From positions 136,699-200,698 of the forward strand of contig PJRA01000508.1 of assembly GCA_016987375.1 (NCBI GenBank): DNA of 64,000 nt. The letters are read 5' to 3'. The stretch comes from Brachionus koreanus (Eukaryota > Rotifera > Eurotatoria > Ploima > Brachionidae). Each line of letters opens with the position of its first letter. Within the stretch, counting starts at the first letter, position 1. Of this stretch, positions 46,097 to 57,560 are shown piece by piece. Position numbers and translations under genes: made by a program. The notes below the pieces were generated by a model that did no database searches, was not told the DNA's origin, and was given only the letters and a program-made list of their open reading frames with translations.

Positions 46097-48765
46097 TATG
46101 ATATACAAAATGTCACATTCACATTGCCAAAATTATTTTTAAAATATTTTTCAATTTGAAATATAAACCGAAAATAAAACTAAATTAATTGTATTGTAAA
46201 TACCTGCCAATTCAAGCTTAAATAAGTCAAGGAACTTCTAAAGCCTTAATAAAAAATTCTAAATTAAATTAAATTTGTTAATTCAAAAAGCCTCTAGTAT
46301 ATTTTTTAAAATCTTTATTTTTGATTTTAAATCATTTTATTTTGAAGAAGAACTACTGACTGTTCTTTATAAGAGTTCTGAAATCAGTAAATTAAATGAG
46401 CTTAAACTTTTTTTTCCTAAAGAATTTTAAGTTTTCTCTTTTGAATAAAAAATTAAAAATAATTTAGAATCATTTTTTTTCTAAAAAAAATGCTTGACTA
46501 AAAAAGTTTAATTAAATTAAAATTTCTAAGTTAAAAATAGTGCATTCGAATCGTTTTTTTAAATATTTGAAACAAAAAATAAAAATTTAATCGATATTTA
46601 ATAATCAAAATTTTTATTAAATTACCAATTTTTTATATCTAAAAATCTCTAAACGTCTTATTTAAGTTGTTAAAGATAAAAAATAAATTAGATTTTATTT
46701 TAATAAGGAAATATTTTTAATTTCAATAATAAAATTTAACCTTCTTTTTCTATTAGTTTATCTATCTTTTTCTATCAGACAATTTTTTAATTCTCCGTGA
46801 TGAAGTATAAAATATTTTGAATTTTCATTTGAAAACTTAAGATGCTTATAAATCAAGACTAGTTTTATTTATTTTTGAATAAATTTTTTAAAAAGATTTA
46901 GATTTGAAAAAAAAACGGATGAAAAAATTTCAATCAAAGCATTTGAGTAATTTTGATGGCTTTTGCTCATTTTTTATTCTGAATTTTATGAAAATTTCTA
47001 ATCCAAAATTTTATCAAAAAAAATAAAAATAATTTTCTATTCTAGATCCGAAATCATGTTTTATCAGAATTTTTATCAAAAATTTAAGTGATTATAAACC
47101 ATTTTAATACTAATAGTGATTTTAATCTTTTTTACACAAAATTTTAAAAATAAAATCGTTTAAATAAAATCAAAAAAATAAGATGACTTGTTCTTTTAAA
47201 ATGATTAATTTAGAATTTTTATAATAAAAAAAAAAAAACAATAATGAAATATAATAAAAAAATTATTATGATTATTTTATTTTTATAATTTATTATAAAA
47301 ATGAGTATTTTACTTATAATGAAATGTTTCGAAAACATAAAAGTTTATTATAAGTTATTTTAAAAAATTATATTGATTGCTAGCATCTGATAAGCTAAGG
47401 TTTAAATAATATTGAATGTTTCAAATTTTCAATAATTATAATGCAAAAACATATTCAGCTTATATTTTAGATTAATGAATGGTATAAAAATTGACAATAA
47501 TAGATTAATCTGATATGATCTGTGGAATGAGGCTAAATAAAGCTGTACTTATCCTAAATAAAATTAAACTTGACGTTGAATCTGTTTTTTATCATATTCA
47601 TTTGAAAAAAAATTGTCTAAATTGAAGAATTTATGATCTTAACTGATAGAAAATTTTGTTCAAATTTTTTTAGTTTTTATTTTAGATTTTTTTTTTGAAA
47701 AAGATTGAGTCTAAAATCAATCTTTCTAAAATGTCGAGATAAATCAGTCCCTTGAAGTGCAAATAGATGGGCTTTGGCTATGCTCATGGCTAGCACAAAA
47801 AATTAAATTTGAACATTTATGCTTGCTAAAAAATAAAAATAATAGTTCAAATCGGCAATATGACTAAAGATTAATGAACTAAACGCAAATTTTAAATTTT
47901 GTTTACAGCATTTATTCAGATTTAAAAAAATTCAAATTAAATTTAAATTGCTCAAAAGGAAAACTTAAAAATTTTTATAAAAATTTAAAAGTTTATATTC
48001 AAATTCGGTAAATATAATTTCACTAAAAAAAAGATTAATATTACGAAATTATTTGCGCTGGTGTTATTAATAAATAAGCTATTTAATTTCACAATTAGTT
48101 AGTTATGTAAGCTCGTTTCATTAACTCAACACACATTGAAATTTTATATAATTTATGAAAAGATAAATCAGCAATTTATTGCTTGCGTATGAAACACAAG
48201 CTCAAGCATGATTGAACTGTTAGTACTGCAACTAAATTAAATATAAGACAAAATAGGTGTCGTTGTGTACAAAAAAAATTATTCTAGCAAGATCTATTTT
48301 AAATTATGCTTAAAACTAAACAAAAAAATCCAATGCATCCATCTAAAATCATGAATTTGATTCGTTACTCAAAAACAAAGTCTTTAAACATAACGACTAT
48401 AAATAGATGAAAATTTTCCAAAAATCATTTTAGAAAATTTTTTTTCAACCATTTCAAGTAAGATCTTTTCTAGACTTTATTTTTTATTTATTAAAAAAAA
48501 AAAAATGGAGAAAAAAAAGAGGGGAGGGTAATTAGCTATGTGACTAGCACGGACTAGTGCTCTTTAATTAAATGCATAAATTATGTTAAATTGTAAATTT
48601 TTTTTTGTTGTATTAAATTAAATAAAAAATATACATATATCTAGTCTATTTTTCTCTTTAATTGATCAAATCCCATAGTAATTATCTAATTGACTTGAAT
48701 TTTAAAAGTTGGATATTTTGCTGCCGAACCTTGTTTGATAAACTAATTTGAAACCAAATAATAAA

Positions 48766-50371
48766 ATGCAAAACGGTGCTAGTCCGATTCAAATTTACCA
48801 ATCATCAAATGAAACACTGCAGACCCAAGTCCCGTCCGACTTAAAGACTCTAATTCGTATAATAATGCGAAACTTTTACGGATTTGAGCTCTACTTGTGC
48901 ATGGAAATGCTTCTCATTTATCCATGCATCAAAGAGGACGATCTTGCCGAATTGCTGCGTTTGGACCTTAAGTTAGTTCACCAACATTTGGTTAATCTAA
49001 AGGCAGAAAAGTTTCTCAGCGAAAAGTCCATAATGGAGACATCCGCAGACGGAAAACAGACAAAATATTCGTATTTTTTCATCAACTATAAAATGATAGT
49101 CAATGTGATCAAGTACAAGCTTGATCAAATACGCATGAAAATAGAACAAGACGAAAAGCAGATGACCACTCGTTTCTTGTTCAAGTGTGTTCAGTGCTCG
49201 AAGACCTATTCGGACCTGGACACCAAGGACATATTCTTGACCATGCGGTGCACACACTGTGGCGGCGACATCGACGAGGACACCAGCTGCCAGCCCAAGC
49301 AGTCCACCCGCAACCTTTTGCACAAATTCAACACGCAAATGAAAGTCGTGTTCGAACTGCTAAGCAAAGTGGAGCATGTTCGCCTTGCCGAATTTCTGCT
49401 CAGGCCCGAGGCGTCCGACATGTCCGAAGTATTGGAAAAAGTAAATCCGGGACAGTCGGCCAAATCGGCCAATGGCACAACTGGCCGCGCCGCAATGCTC
49501 AAGTACGACAAGTGGTCGGGCGACAAGACCAGGAACACCGACCTGCTTGGACAGACTCGCATCACCATTAACTTACAATCGACAAACAACTCCGGTTCTG
49601 CTAGCACACAGAAAAAAGACTTGCCTTCCATTTTGCTGCTGAATCGAATGCCCGAGGAGGACCCCAATAACCGGGACTCTCAACTTCTGAACAGTTTAAA
49701 ATCGGCTGCTGATCAAACAATGAGCCGTGGCATGCTCGCCAACGACACCGCAAATCTCAATCTTGTACAAACGAACAACACATCTAAGCCAGTGGTTAGT
49801 ACGCCTGTGGTCGGCGCCAATGGAGCACAAATGCAGCCTGCAGGCACCCTCGAAATGATCATTTGGCAAAAGTTGCTTAAACACGAAAAAAAACAAAGCG
49901 AACAATCTAGTCCCGACCCATCTGCTCCTACTGTTCCTAGTCTAGCCAGAAAACGATCCAACATTGGCGACGAGCAAAAGAGTGAATTTAAAAAAAGAAA
50001 ATTGAATAGTGGCGGTTGGTTTATTACACTAAATAGGCTAATAGGGATTTTAATTTTAAATTATTTAAAATTTAGAATCGGATGACAAGCCTGTGCGCAA
50101 TTGTCATTATAATCAGTCGTTTAGGCGAAATCACAGCGATGGCAGTGAGAATAGCGATGAATACGACGAAGATTACGAGGACGAGGACGAAATGAACTCG
50201 TCATTAGTTGATCCCAATGAAGATATTCTAATACCGAGGGTTCTAGTGCGCAATAAGCCGATTCGTTTTGATCGCATCACGCCCAAACTAATCAATCAAA
50301 TGAACGAGCCCGAAAAAGACAAGTATATTGAGGTGTGTCAAAAGTTGTACACAGAAATTTACGAAATTTAA
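48766..50371 (+). CDS. GTF2E1: Transcription initiation factor IIE subunit alpha (TFIIE-alpha), 2 exons
   Basis: Exons are 48766-50014 and 50076-50371, with a 61-bp intron; the product is 514 residues. TFIIE-alpha binds RNA polymerase II and recruits and regulates TFIIH during promoter opening. Visible elements are an N-terminal winged-helix region (LKTLIRIIMRNFYGFELYLC to KYSYFFINYKMIVNVIKYKL) and a zinc ribbon, C141-x2-C144-x17-C162-x2-C165. Then comes a Gln/Asn/Ser-rich linker longer than in vertebrates. The second exon is acidic (DEYDEDYEDEDEMNSS), followed by IPRVLVRNKPIRFDRITP, corresponding to the C-terminal TFIIH-binding acidic region. An in-frame TTG lies six codons upstream; the ATG at 48766 is the natural start. 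The GC content is well above its surroundings, as for the receptor gene at 18776. Confidence 0.96.
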
Positions 50372-51150
50372 CAGCTGTAAGAAAAAAGCCAACCGGGTTA
50401 ATAGTTGATTCCATTTTTTTCGTTTTAAATTATATTCCGTATACAAAATAAAAATGTAAATTAGGTTTCTGTTTTGGATGTTATGTTATGTTATGATTAA
50501 AAGAAAAAATTGTGGATACATATAAATATATATATTGAGCGATTTCCGGTCCGTGATCCCGGGAACCGGGTCCGGATATTATTTTTCTACTTACTTCTCT
50601 CGTTTTTCCTCACTTTATTCTCTGTATCTGTTTGCTGACGCTATTTTGTAATTAGAAGTAGCATTTTTGGCTAATATGAGTACAAGTTAAATCAGGATAT
50701 ATATTTTTTTAATATTAATTAAAAATTTAAAGCAAAAATTCAAAAAAACAAAAACAAAAACTTAAGTTTACTGTTTGATTTTTTAAATACTTTAACTTAA
50801 CATTTAAATTAATAAAAATTACAAAAATTTCTTAACTTGAATTTTTTTCACTTTTTTTCCAAGTCAATAAACGTGAACAGGTAATTTGTTATGTTAATTT
50901 TTTATTTTATTTTTTTTAACATATTTCATTATTACATAATGATTGTTTGAAGAAACATAAGAATGTTGAATCGAAATTTATATGCGTTTTTTTTTTGAAA
51001 ATACCTGACTAATGTAAATTCACTAAAATTATTAATATTTTAGTTGAAATTTGAAAATATGAAAAAACGATTGATTTTTAAATTCAAACTGGATTGTTTT
51101 TTTTTTTTGCTCTTATATCAAAATACATTTAAAATCCAGATCTATTTCTT
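50372..51150. other. TFIIE-alpha 3' flank and spacer
   Basis: An AAAATAAAAAT block near 50445 is the likely polyadenylation region, followed by a (TTATG)3 tandem at 50480-50494 and a GC-rich hairpin at 50545-50576. The rest is A/T-rich. Confidence 0.45.
50545..50576. repeat. GC-rich hairpin in AT-rich flank
   Basis: TCCGGTCC and GGTCCGGA pair except for one T-T mismatch. The loop contains CCCGGG. This 32-bp block is about 70 percent G+C in an otherwise AT-dominated flank. No gene explains it. Confidence 0.45.
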
Positions 51151-51889
51151 TCTGCTAGTAAATTTTTTTTTCTTGCTAGCAAATTTTTTTTTAACTGCTA
51201 GTAAAAAAAATTAATTAATGATTGCTAAATTTTTACACTTGATTGTTAATTTTTTACACTCGATAGCTAAATTTTTTTATATGCTTCTTAAATAATTAAT
51301 TAAATAATGGCATCCAAATGCACATGATGTTCCATTAGGTCAAAAAAGAAAAAAGGGCAACCCTGGAAAAACAAAAAAAGCATTAGAAATTCAAACATCT
51401 GAATCTCGACAGCAACAGTTTCAACAACAAGCTACTCCTATGAAAAATTCTTTGCAATTAAATGAACCGAATGATTTAAATATTGATCAAAATTATCAAG
51501 CTGATACACAAAAATCTTCACATGGTCCAAAACGTCGTGGCAGACCTCGTGGTTCTACAACTAAAAAAAGAAATACAGAAAATAGTTCTGTCAGAAAATC
51601 AAAAAGACAGCGAATAAACTAAAATTAATATTTCCATATGAAATTTTTATATTTTTTGTCGGTACTTAGCTTAATTTCTTTATTATTCTTTTCTAACTTA
51701 ATATGAATAAAAATATTTTATGTTATTTTATTAAACTTTTAATTTTTGCTATCAAAAGAAAAAATATTGCTATCATACACATAATTTTACAAGTAGGTGA
51801 AAAAAACTTGCTAGCAGAATAAAATAATTACTATCATTAATTTAGCTATCAAAAAATTTGCTAGCAAGAAAAAAAAAATTACTAGCAGA
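51151..51889. mobile_element. 739-bp TIR element carrying an AT-hook coding tail
   Basis: The left end TCTGCTAGTAAATTTTTTTT, then CTTGCTAGCAAATTTTTT, is repeated in inverse at the right end (51851-51889), giving terminal inverted repeats of about 40 bp. GCTA-containing sub-repeats occur inside both ends. The interior holds one coding relic (51308-51622). The structure is that of a non-autonomous DNA transposon, possibly Mutator-like. The flanks show TTTAAAATC-AGAT on both sides, but not adjacent to both termini, so the target-site duplication is unclear. Confidence 0.7.
51308..51622 (+). pseudogene. C-terminal tail of a transposase-like protein with AT-hook
   Basis: The frame is open from 51308, with a TAA just before it, and no ATG until HPNAHDVPLGQKRKKGNPGK has been read. 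It continues through a Gln-rich stretch to an AT-hook (KRRGRPRGSTTKKR) and a basic end (RKSKRQRIN). 'HDVPLGxKRxxGRPxKxxxAL' tails follow SWIM zinc fingers in MULE-type transposase-derived proteins as I recall them. Only this tail survives, so it is probably a fossil or a captured last exon of the autonomous element. Confidence 0.5.
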
Positions 51890-52191
51890 AGAAATAACGC
51901 CTTTAAAATCAAGATTTAGATGACAATCCATTAATTTGTTATACTAATAAGACAAAATAATTCAAAATTTTCAATTTTTGTAATTTTGAAAAAGTCAAGA
52001 AAAGGCTGTAAGTTTTTTTTTTGTTTGCGAAAAGCTCAATCACTCACAAATATACTTTAATTGACATTAATTTTAAAATATGGCTATCGGTTTTGGTTGA
52101 ATCCATAATAAAATAGTAAAAAATCTTACAAATTCTTTCTTCATTAGAGTCTTTAAGTTCTTTGCTTAAAATATGATTTTTTACCTGAGTC

Positions 52192-53185
52192 ATGGAAGAT
52201 CGCCAAAATTTCAATGCTTTTGAAAAAAAAAGTTCCCTTCCGACCCTAATAATTATTAAATATTTTGGAAAATTAGTGGAAAGAATATTTAACAACAGAC
52301 TTTATTCACATGTTGAAAATAATAAAATATTAGCAATTGAACAATCTGTCTTTAGATCACTAAGGAAGACTGCAGAAATCTTGTCTTTTTTATTCAAAAA
52401 ATGGTTAATCCCAAAGCTGATCATTTGAACAAAAATACTCACTTTTTTTTGCTGACGACTTGATTACTTTCTTTATATTTTAAATGGGCCATACCAACTT
52501 TGTGAACAATTGATCACAAATGATGTGATAAGTTTTTAAAGGAAAAAAATATAGAAAATTTTTGTGATGAAAATTTTTTTTCTATGATCAAATAATAGAA
52601 TAAATCGAAACGAAAGTCTAAACAATATAATTTACAAAAAGTCTTTTGATGCAATTTTGCAATTTTGCAATATGCAATTTAACACCTATTTCATTCTTCA
52701 TCAATTCTCGACATGTATTGCATGTTACTGGATTGGTATGCTTACTTAAGGCTTTTTTGACAATCATCTCGGTCTCGTATCACATTCTTTTGATCAATGT
52801 TGAATAAAAAAATCCAGAAGATCTTACTCCATCATCAGATTTGCGATAGGTTCAGTCAAGCTTACATCAGTCCTCAATTTACAGCTTAAATTGAGTCATT
52901 TTTTCTCCAATAAATTTGAATTTTTTTCTTAATCTTTATTTTATTTAGTTATTCTATCAGAATTTTTTGGCTCAAAGTTAGACACTTTTCTAAATTTCAA
53001 AAAATAGCTAGTAAATACTTGGTTTGGAATAGTTTACCTCATCAGATCATTAATTATAAATCAATAAACAAATTCAAAAATAATCAGGACAAATGGCTCA
53101 GGAAAAAGTCGAACTTACTGCCATAGCTACGAGAAAGCTTTACCCAAAGGGCCGTAGTATTAACTACTACTACTAAACAATAAAA
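52192..53185 (+). mobile_element. Decayed LINE with RT finger, FADD and C-terminal remnants
   Basis: YFGKLVERIFNNRLYSHVEN, then KILAIEQSVF (52258-52358), is the RT segment preceding the 'FR' motif. After frame breaks, FFADDLITFF (52444-52476) carries the catalytic FADD motif. Near 53010-53100, KYLVWNSLPHQIINYKS, then NKFKNNQDKWL, is the ORF2 C-terminus. The element ends in an ACTACTACTACT run (53163-53175). Multiple frameshifts make it inactive. Confidence 0.8.
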
Positions 53186-53586
53186 AATCTAGCTAAAATC
53201 GTAATTTTAGCATGGTTTTTTATATTTTTATATATTTTTTTTATTTTTTTGATTAATTTTCCGAAAATAGTTTTAGTCGTATAATTGGAAAATAAAATAC
53301 ATTCTAACTAAAAGCGATCACTGGATGTATGAAAGTGCAGCATGATGAAACATAAATACTTGTACTTCTTGTAATAATCGAGCATTTATGTTATTTTTGA
53401 ATAAAATTATGAATAAAATTTCAAGAATTAGCCTTTTTATTTTTTTTATTTTTAAGCTATAGTTTAAAAGCAAAATTTTTTTTTAAGAAATTGTGAGAAA
53501 TTTTATTTCATTTAAATATAAAAATATATATCAATAAAAATACTTCACTTCATTTAAAAAAAAATAGCTAAAATTGATTAACGTTA
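53186..53586. other. Spacer between LINE and galactosyltransferase 3' end
   Basis: T-rich sequence with AT runs. It should include the 3' UTR of the minus-strand glycosyltransferase. Nothing else seen. Confidence 0.4.
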
Positions 53587-54974
53587 TTAAACTATGACAT
53601 TTTTTTTTTCAAATGAACCAACATTAATTTTTAATTTGATATAGAGATCGTATTCTATTTGCTCAATAACACCTCCATCTAAATCCTTAAGATTGCTAAG
53701 TCCGTCAAAATTCATCCTCTCAACAGAATAAAATAAAAGATCGTTTCTGTTTGGGTTTCGTACAGACTTTTTATGTTTGGACATTTTATACAATGCATGT
53801 TCTGGTTTCGGTCTTGTAACACACATATCCATGGCAAGCATTCTAATAACCATATCTTTAAAATTAAGAAAAAATACAAATAAACATTAATCAAGTAATT
53901 AATTAAAGTGGTACCATCATCTTCTCCACCCCAGAACCAAAATTCATTTGAAAATCCATTGATTTTCTCATATGATTTAGGTCTAATACACAATACTCCA
54001 CCTATTAACAATTCGTATAAATTTTCGCTATACTCTTGATTTGAATTTGTATCTGACTCGGATCTTATTGAAACAGATAAATGTCTAGGATTTTCTCCAC
54101 ACTCATACACATTATAATCAGATTCGGGCACTAAATCAACGTCTTGCAATATCAAACAATTTATGTTATCATATTTTTCCTTCAAATAGGCATAAGCCAA
54201 ATTATATAATCTACCTTTATTGAACGGATCTTGGGTATTTATTTGTTCAGCTACAAATAATTTGTAGTTTAAAAACTGTCTCTGAAGAAAGGGATGCAAA
54301 TTAAGAAGCATGTCTGCCAAATTTTTTTCTCTATTCATAAACGGGATAATAATTATTGTTACTTTTTTTTTAAATTCAATAAACTCTTCAGTTTTTTTCA
54401 TATTATTTTTTAGAATTCTTAAAGATTGTTTACTTATTTGTGTCAAATTGTCCGATAGAAACACTTGAAGAGATTCATTGAGATAGTAGAACAATTCTTG
54501 GATACATAAAAATGAATCTCGAGAGACCAAATTCGATCTGGTTGAATTCAAATACAACGAGTATTTATTCGAATCATTAACTGTCGCAGATAGAAATGAA
54601 TTTTCAAATTGATTTGTTTTGCATAATTTGAATTGTGAAAAATGGGATGGAAATTCCAAGTCGTTGAAAATGATATTATGGGAAGATTGCTTTTTGTAAT
54701 AGTATTTAAAAAGATTGAATTTTTTAACTGGATTTAAATAATTATCACTGGTGCATGAAATTCGATGTCGAGATATGTTTTGATATATTAAAACTGTTGT
54801 TAATAAATCTTGTCGCAGATAAATGATTATTCTAATTAACGTTTTGAGCAAAAAAAATAATATTATTAAAACAACTATTTTTTTTGAAAGTGTTAAACTT
54901 TTAAAGCGCCGATTTAATTTTTTCAAATAATAAAAAAAATTTGAATTCAGAAAAAAATTAGATGAAGCTTCCAT
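53587..54974 (-). CDS. Beta-1,4-galactosyltransferase family enzyme, 2 exons
   Basis: Exons (minus) are 54974-53915 and 53855-53587; the product is 442 residues. This is a Golgi type II membrane protein: a basic cytosolic tail of about 30 residues, one membrane anchor (KKIVVLIILFFLLKTLI), a long Asn/Ser stem with N-glycosylation sites, and a C-terminal catalytic domain. B4GALT motifs are FMNREKNL, LILQDVDLVPE (the metal-binding DVD, about residue 277), HLSVSIRS, GGVLCIRPKSYEKINGFSNEFWFWGGEDDD and, after the intron, TRPKPEHALYKMSKHKK and FDGLSNL. The family transfers galactose (sometimes GalNAc or glucose) from UDP-sugar to terminal GlcNAc or glucose. The exact acceptor cannot be read from sequence. 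Differences from vertebrate enzymes include FWFWGG for WGWGG and an Ser replacing an acidic residue after VPE. Confidence 0.93.
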
Positions 54975-55994
54975 TTTTGATGAAACTTTAGAGATGAAAT
55001 TAAGTTGGTCTTTATTCTACCATATTACAATCTTTATCGAGGACTAAATTCTTTTAAGTTGCATTCGAATGATTATTCGAAAAAATTATTTATTTTATTT
55101 TATTGTTTAATTACTTAGTAACAAAAAGTTTAAAAAATATAAGATTTTTGTACAAAAAACAAACTTTAGTAATAAATAAAATTTTTAATCAAGTTTTTAG
55201 AAAATAGGTTCTTTGCGTCAGCCTCCTTTATTTTGCTACAGCTAGCCTGATTAAATTTTGTGCCAAAAAAATTGATTTTATTTCTAAAGAAAAAACTAAA
55301 AAATTGGGTTCTCTTATGGAGTCTTAAAAATTTCTTAAAATGAATTTAACTTCAATAATCAAAACCAAAAAAAAATAATTTATTATTTTTATTCAACCTA
55401 ATGATTTTTTCTTTAACAATTTAACTGCATAAATTTAAAATTTCGCAAGAGAATTTGTTAAAGTCATTTAAATAATTCTATGAAAAAATTGGCAAAAATT
55501 TCAACTTAAAAATCTAAAATTGAATAAATATGTTACAAAAAATTGACAAAATAAAGCTTTTTTCAAATTAATTTTGTTTAAAATATTAAAAAGAGTTTTA
55601 TTTACAAATGAAGGAAAGATTGTTTGCTTTAATTATGTCAGGAGTTAAAATTACGTCAGGATTAAAAATTTTTTAAGATATTTTTTATTCCTTAACAACA
55701 TATTAGAAATGCTAAGATCGGAAGCATTCATTTCATTTCTTTATATAAAATTAAAATTTCGTAAAATTTGAAAATTTTTATTTTTCATTTGTTTATTTAA
55801 ATAAAAACCAAAATATTTCATAAATCGATAGAGACTTTTAGTTATTATATAAATTTTTCTATTCATCACCTGAGTAATATTAATGAATCTTCTTTTTTCT
55901 TATTTTCCTAATCAATCAAAAATCAAATCCAAATTAAATTTAAATAATAGATAACTTTATTAGACCTTTCCTTTTTACTTTTTATATTTATGGC

Positions 55995-56120
55995 ATCCAA
56001 AGAAGAAGCAGGATCAATAAATATCAGTCTAACTCGTTTTTATTTGCAGACGGTCTTGTGACTTTTTTTGCCTTCAAAATATACGAGAATATTAGTAATA
56101 CTTTAAATAAACCTATATTA
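55995..56120 (+). mobile_element. LINE RT catalytic-motif relic
   Basis: LFADGLVTFFAFKIYENISNT (56045-56105, shown to 20 residues: LFADGLVTFFAFKIYENISN) aligns with FFADDLITFF of the element at 52192. The second catalytic Asp is changed to Gly. The upstream GSINISLTRF resembles a decayed QGSVLSPxLF motif. It is dead. Confidence 0.55.
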
Positions 56121-57233
56121 AAAAAATGATATCAAACTATCGCAAGAAAAAAAAACTTTTTCATTATCAAAAAATTTTATTAAAAATATAAAATAAAGTT
56201 ATTTTATAAACTGATTTAAAAAATGTATAATGAGATGAGCCTTCAAATTGTTTTTTTAAAATCTCTTTGATTATAATAAATTACAATTTTTTTTCTGGAA
56301 TTTTCAAATTTTTTTAGTTTCTATTCGATTGTTTTCATTAGAAGATTTATTTCACGAAAGTTGTTTATTAATTTGGTTGATTGAACAATTGGCATTTTCC
56401 TTTCAATAATATTAACAATTTCGACGAAATTTTGGTAGCATGACCGGCATTTTGTTTGTCTTAAATTAAGTTAATAAATCATTAATTGATTCAAAAAAAG
56501 GTTAAAATTTTTAATATATATTTTAAATACACCCTTGAAAATACTAGGAACTATGCTTAATCATGTAATAACAATTGCAGTTCTAGACTGGCTATTAAAG
56601 TGTTAAATTTTGAGATAAATTTTTTATTTATTTATATTGATAAATTTGAAAAATATATTAATGATAAAAATTATTATTGCTTTGTTTTTCCTAGTTCTGT
56701 TAATGCAGCAAATTGCATTAAAGTTAAGTCTGCTAAAGATGTGCAAAATCTCTGCAAAATGCACCACATCTAAATTTGTTCATATTTAAATTTGATAAAG
56801 CAACTATGAATATGGCATCATTCTGCTGTTACAGAACTTGCCATTTATTTTTAAAAGAAAACTTATAAAAAATTTTAACACTTTTATTTTTTTCTATTGT
56901 ACTAAATATCATAAAATCTAAAAATGAAGAATTTGGCTTTTTACAAGAAAAAAACAAAGCATACAAAACATTAAATTTTAAAAAACAAATTTTAATATAA
57001 AAAATAATTATTCCTTCAAGCTGAATCCTAAGTCAGTTCATATTTTTTGTTGAATTTTATCTAGTTTCATAATTTGCAAAAAAAAATTGAGATTCAAAGA
57101 TTAAAATAAATCAATCAATTTTTTCTATTTTTAGTGGCGTAAAAGGATCAATGTTTGGTTATTAAATATCTTACCTTAAGATAATAAGATTAATAAATTG
57201 AAAAAATGTATTTTTAGTACTAATGATTCATTC

Positions 57234-57280
57234 TAACACTCAAACACAAGAGGATTTTTCCGAGCCTTTTTGTTTTAACT
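57234..57280. repeat. Head of repeat R
   Basis: TAACACTCAAACACAAGAGG, followed by a TTTTT tract and CCTTTTTGTTTT, parallels the start of repeat R at 10822 and 33767. Homology fades into generic A/T-rich sequence to the right. Confidence 0.4.
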
Positions 57281-57560
57281 TTTAATGTCATGAATATGAT
57301 AATATTTTGCAAAAAAAAAATGATTTAATTTAAAATTTTTTAATTATAAATGTTTGATCAAAAAAATTTAAAAAAATGATTTAAACAAAAAACAAAGATA
57401 GGATGTAACAAAGCGAATCAAAAATTCAAAACAAAAAATTAAACTATTTATTGAACGAACAAAATAAATTTTCAAAAAATAATAAAACTCTTAAATTGTA
57501 TTTGTTTCATTAAAAATGAATTTTGAATGATTCTTTTGGAAATAAAATATTTGAACTGAG

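Larger units (their letters stand above)
43898..48765. other. 4.9-kb gene-free AT-rich region
   Basis: Apart from a MITE (44721-44952) and a long hairpin (46002-46096), nothing is recognisable. No open frame exceeds a few dozen codons with coding-like composition. It separates the divergently transcribed LZIC and TFIIE-alpha genes, so both promoters should be near its ends. Confidence 0.5.
54975..57560. other. Spacer between galactosyltransferase and katanin p80 genes
   Basis: Mostly AT-rich without genes. It includes a LINE catalytic-motif relic (55995-56120) and a repeat-R head (57234-57280). Confidence 0.45.

Noticed and set aside
53587..53853. Separate short gene encoded by the 88-codon frame
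   Set aside because: It is the second exon of the galactosyltransferase; the junction GEDD / DMVIR restores the family motif.
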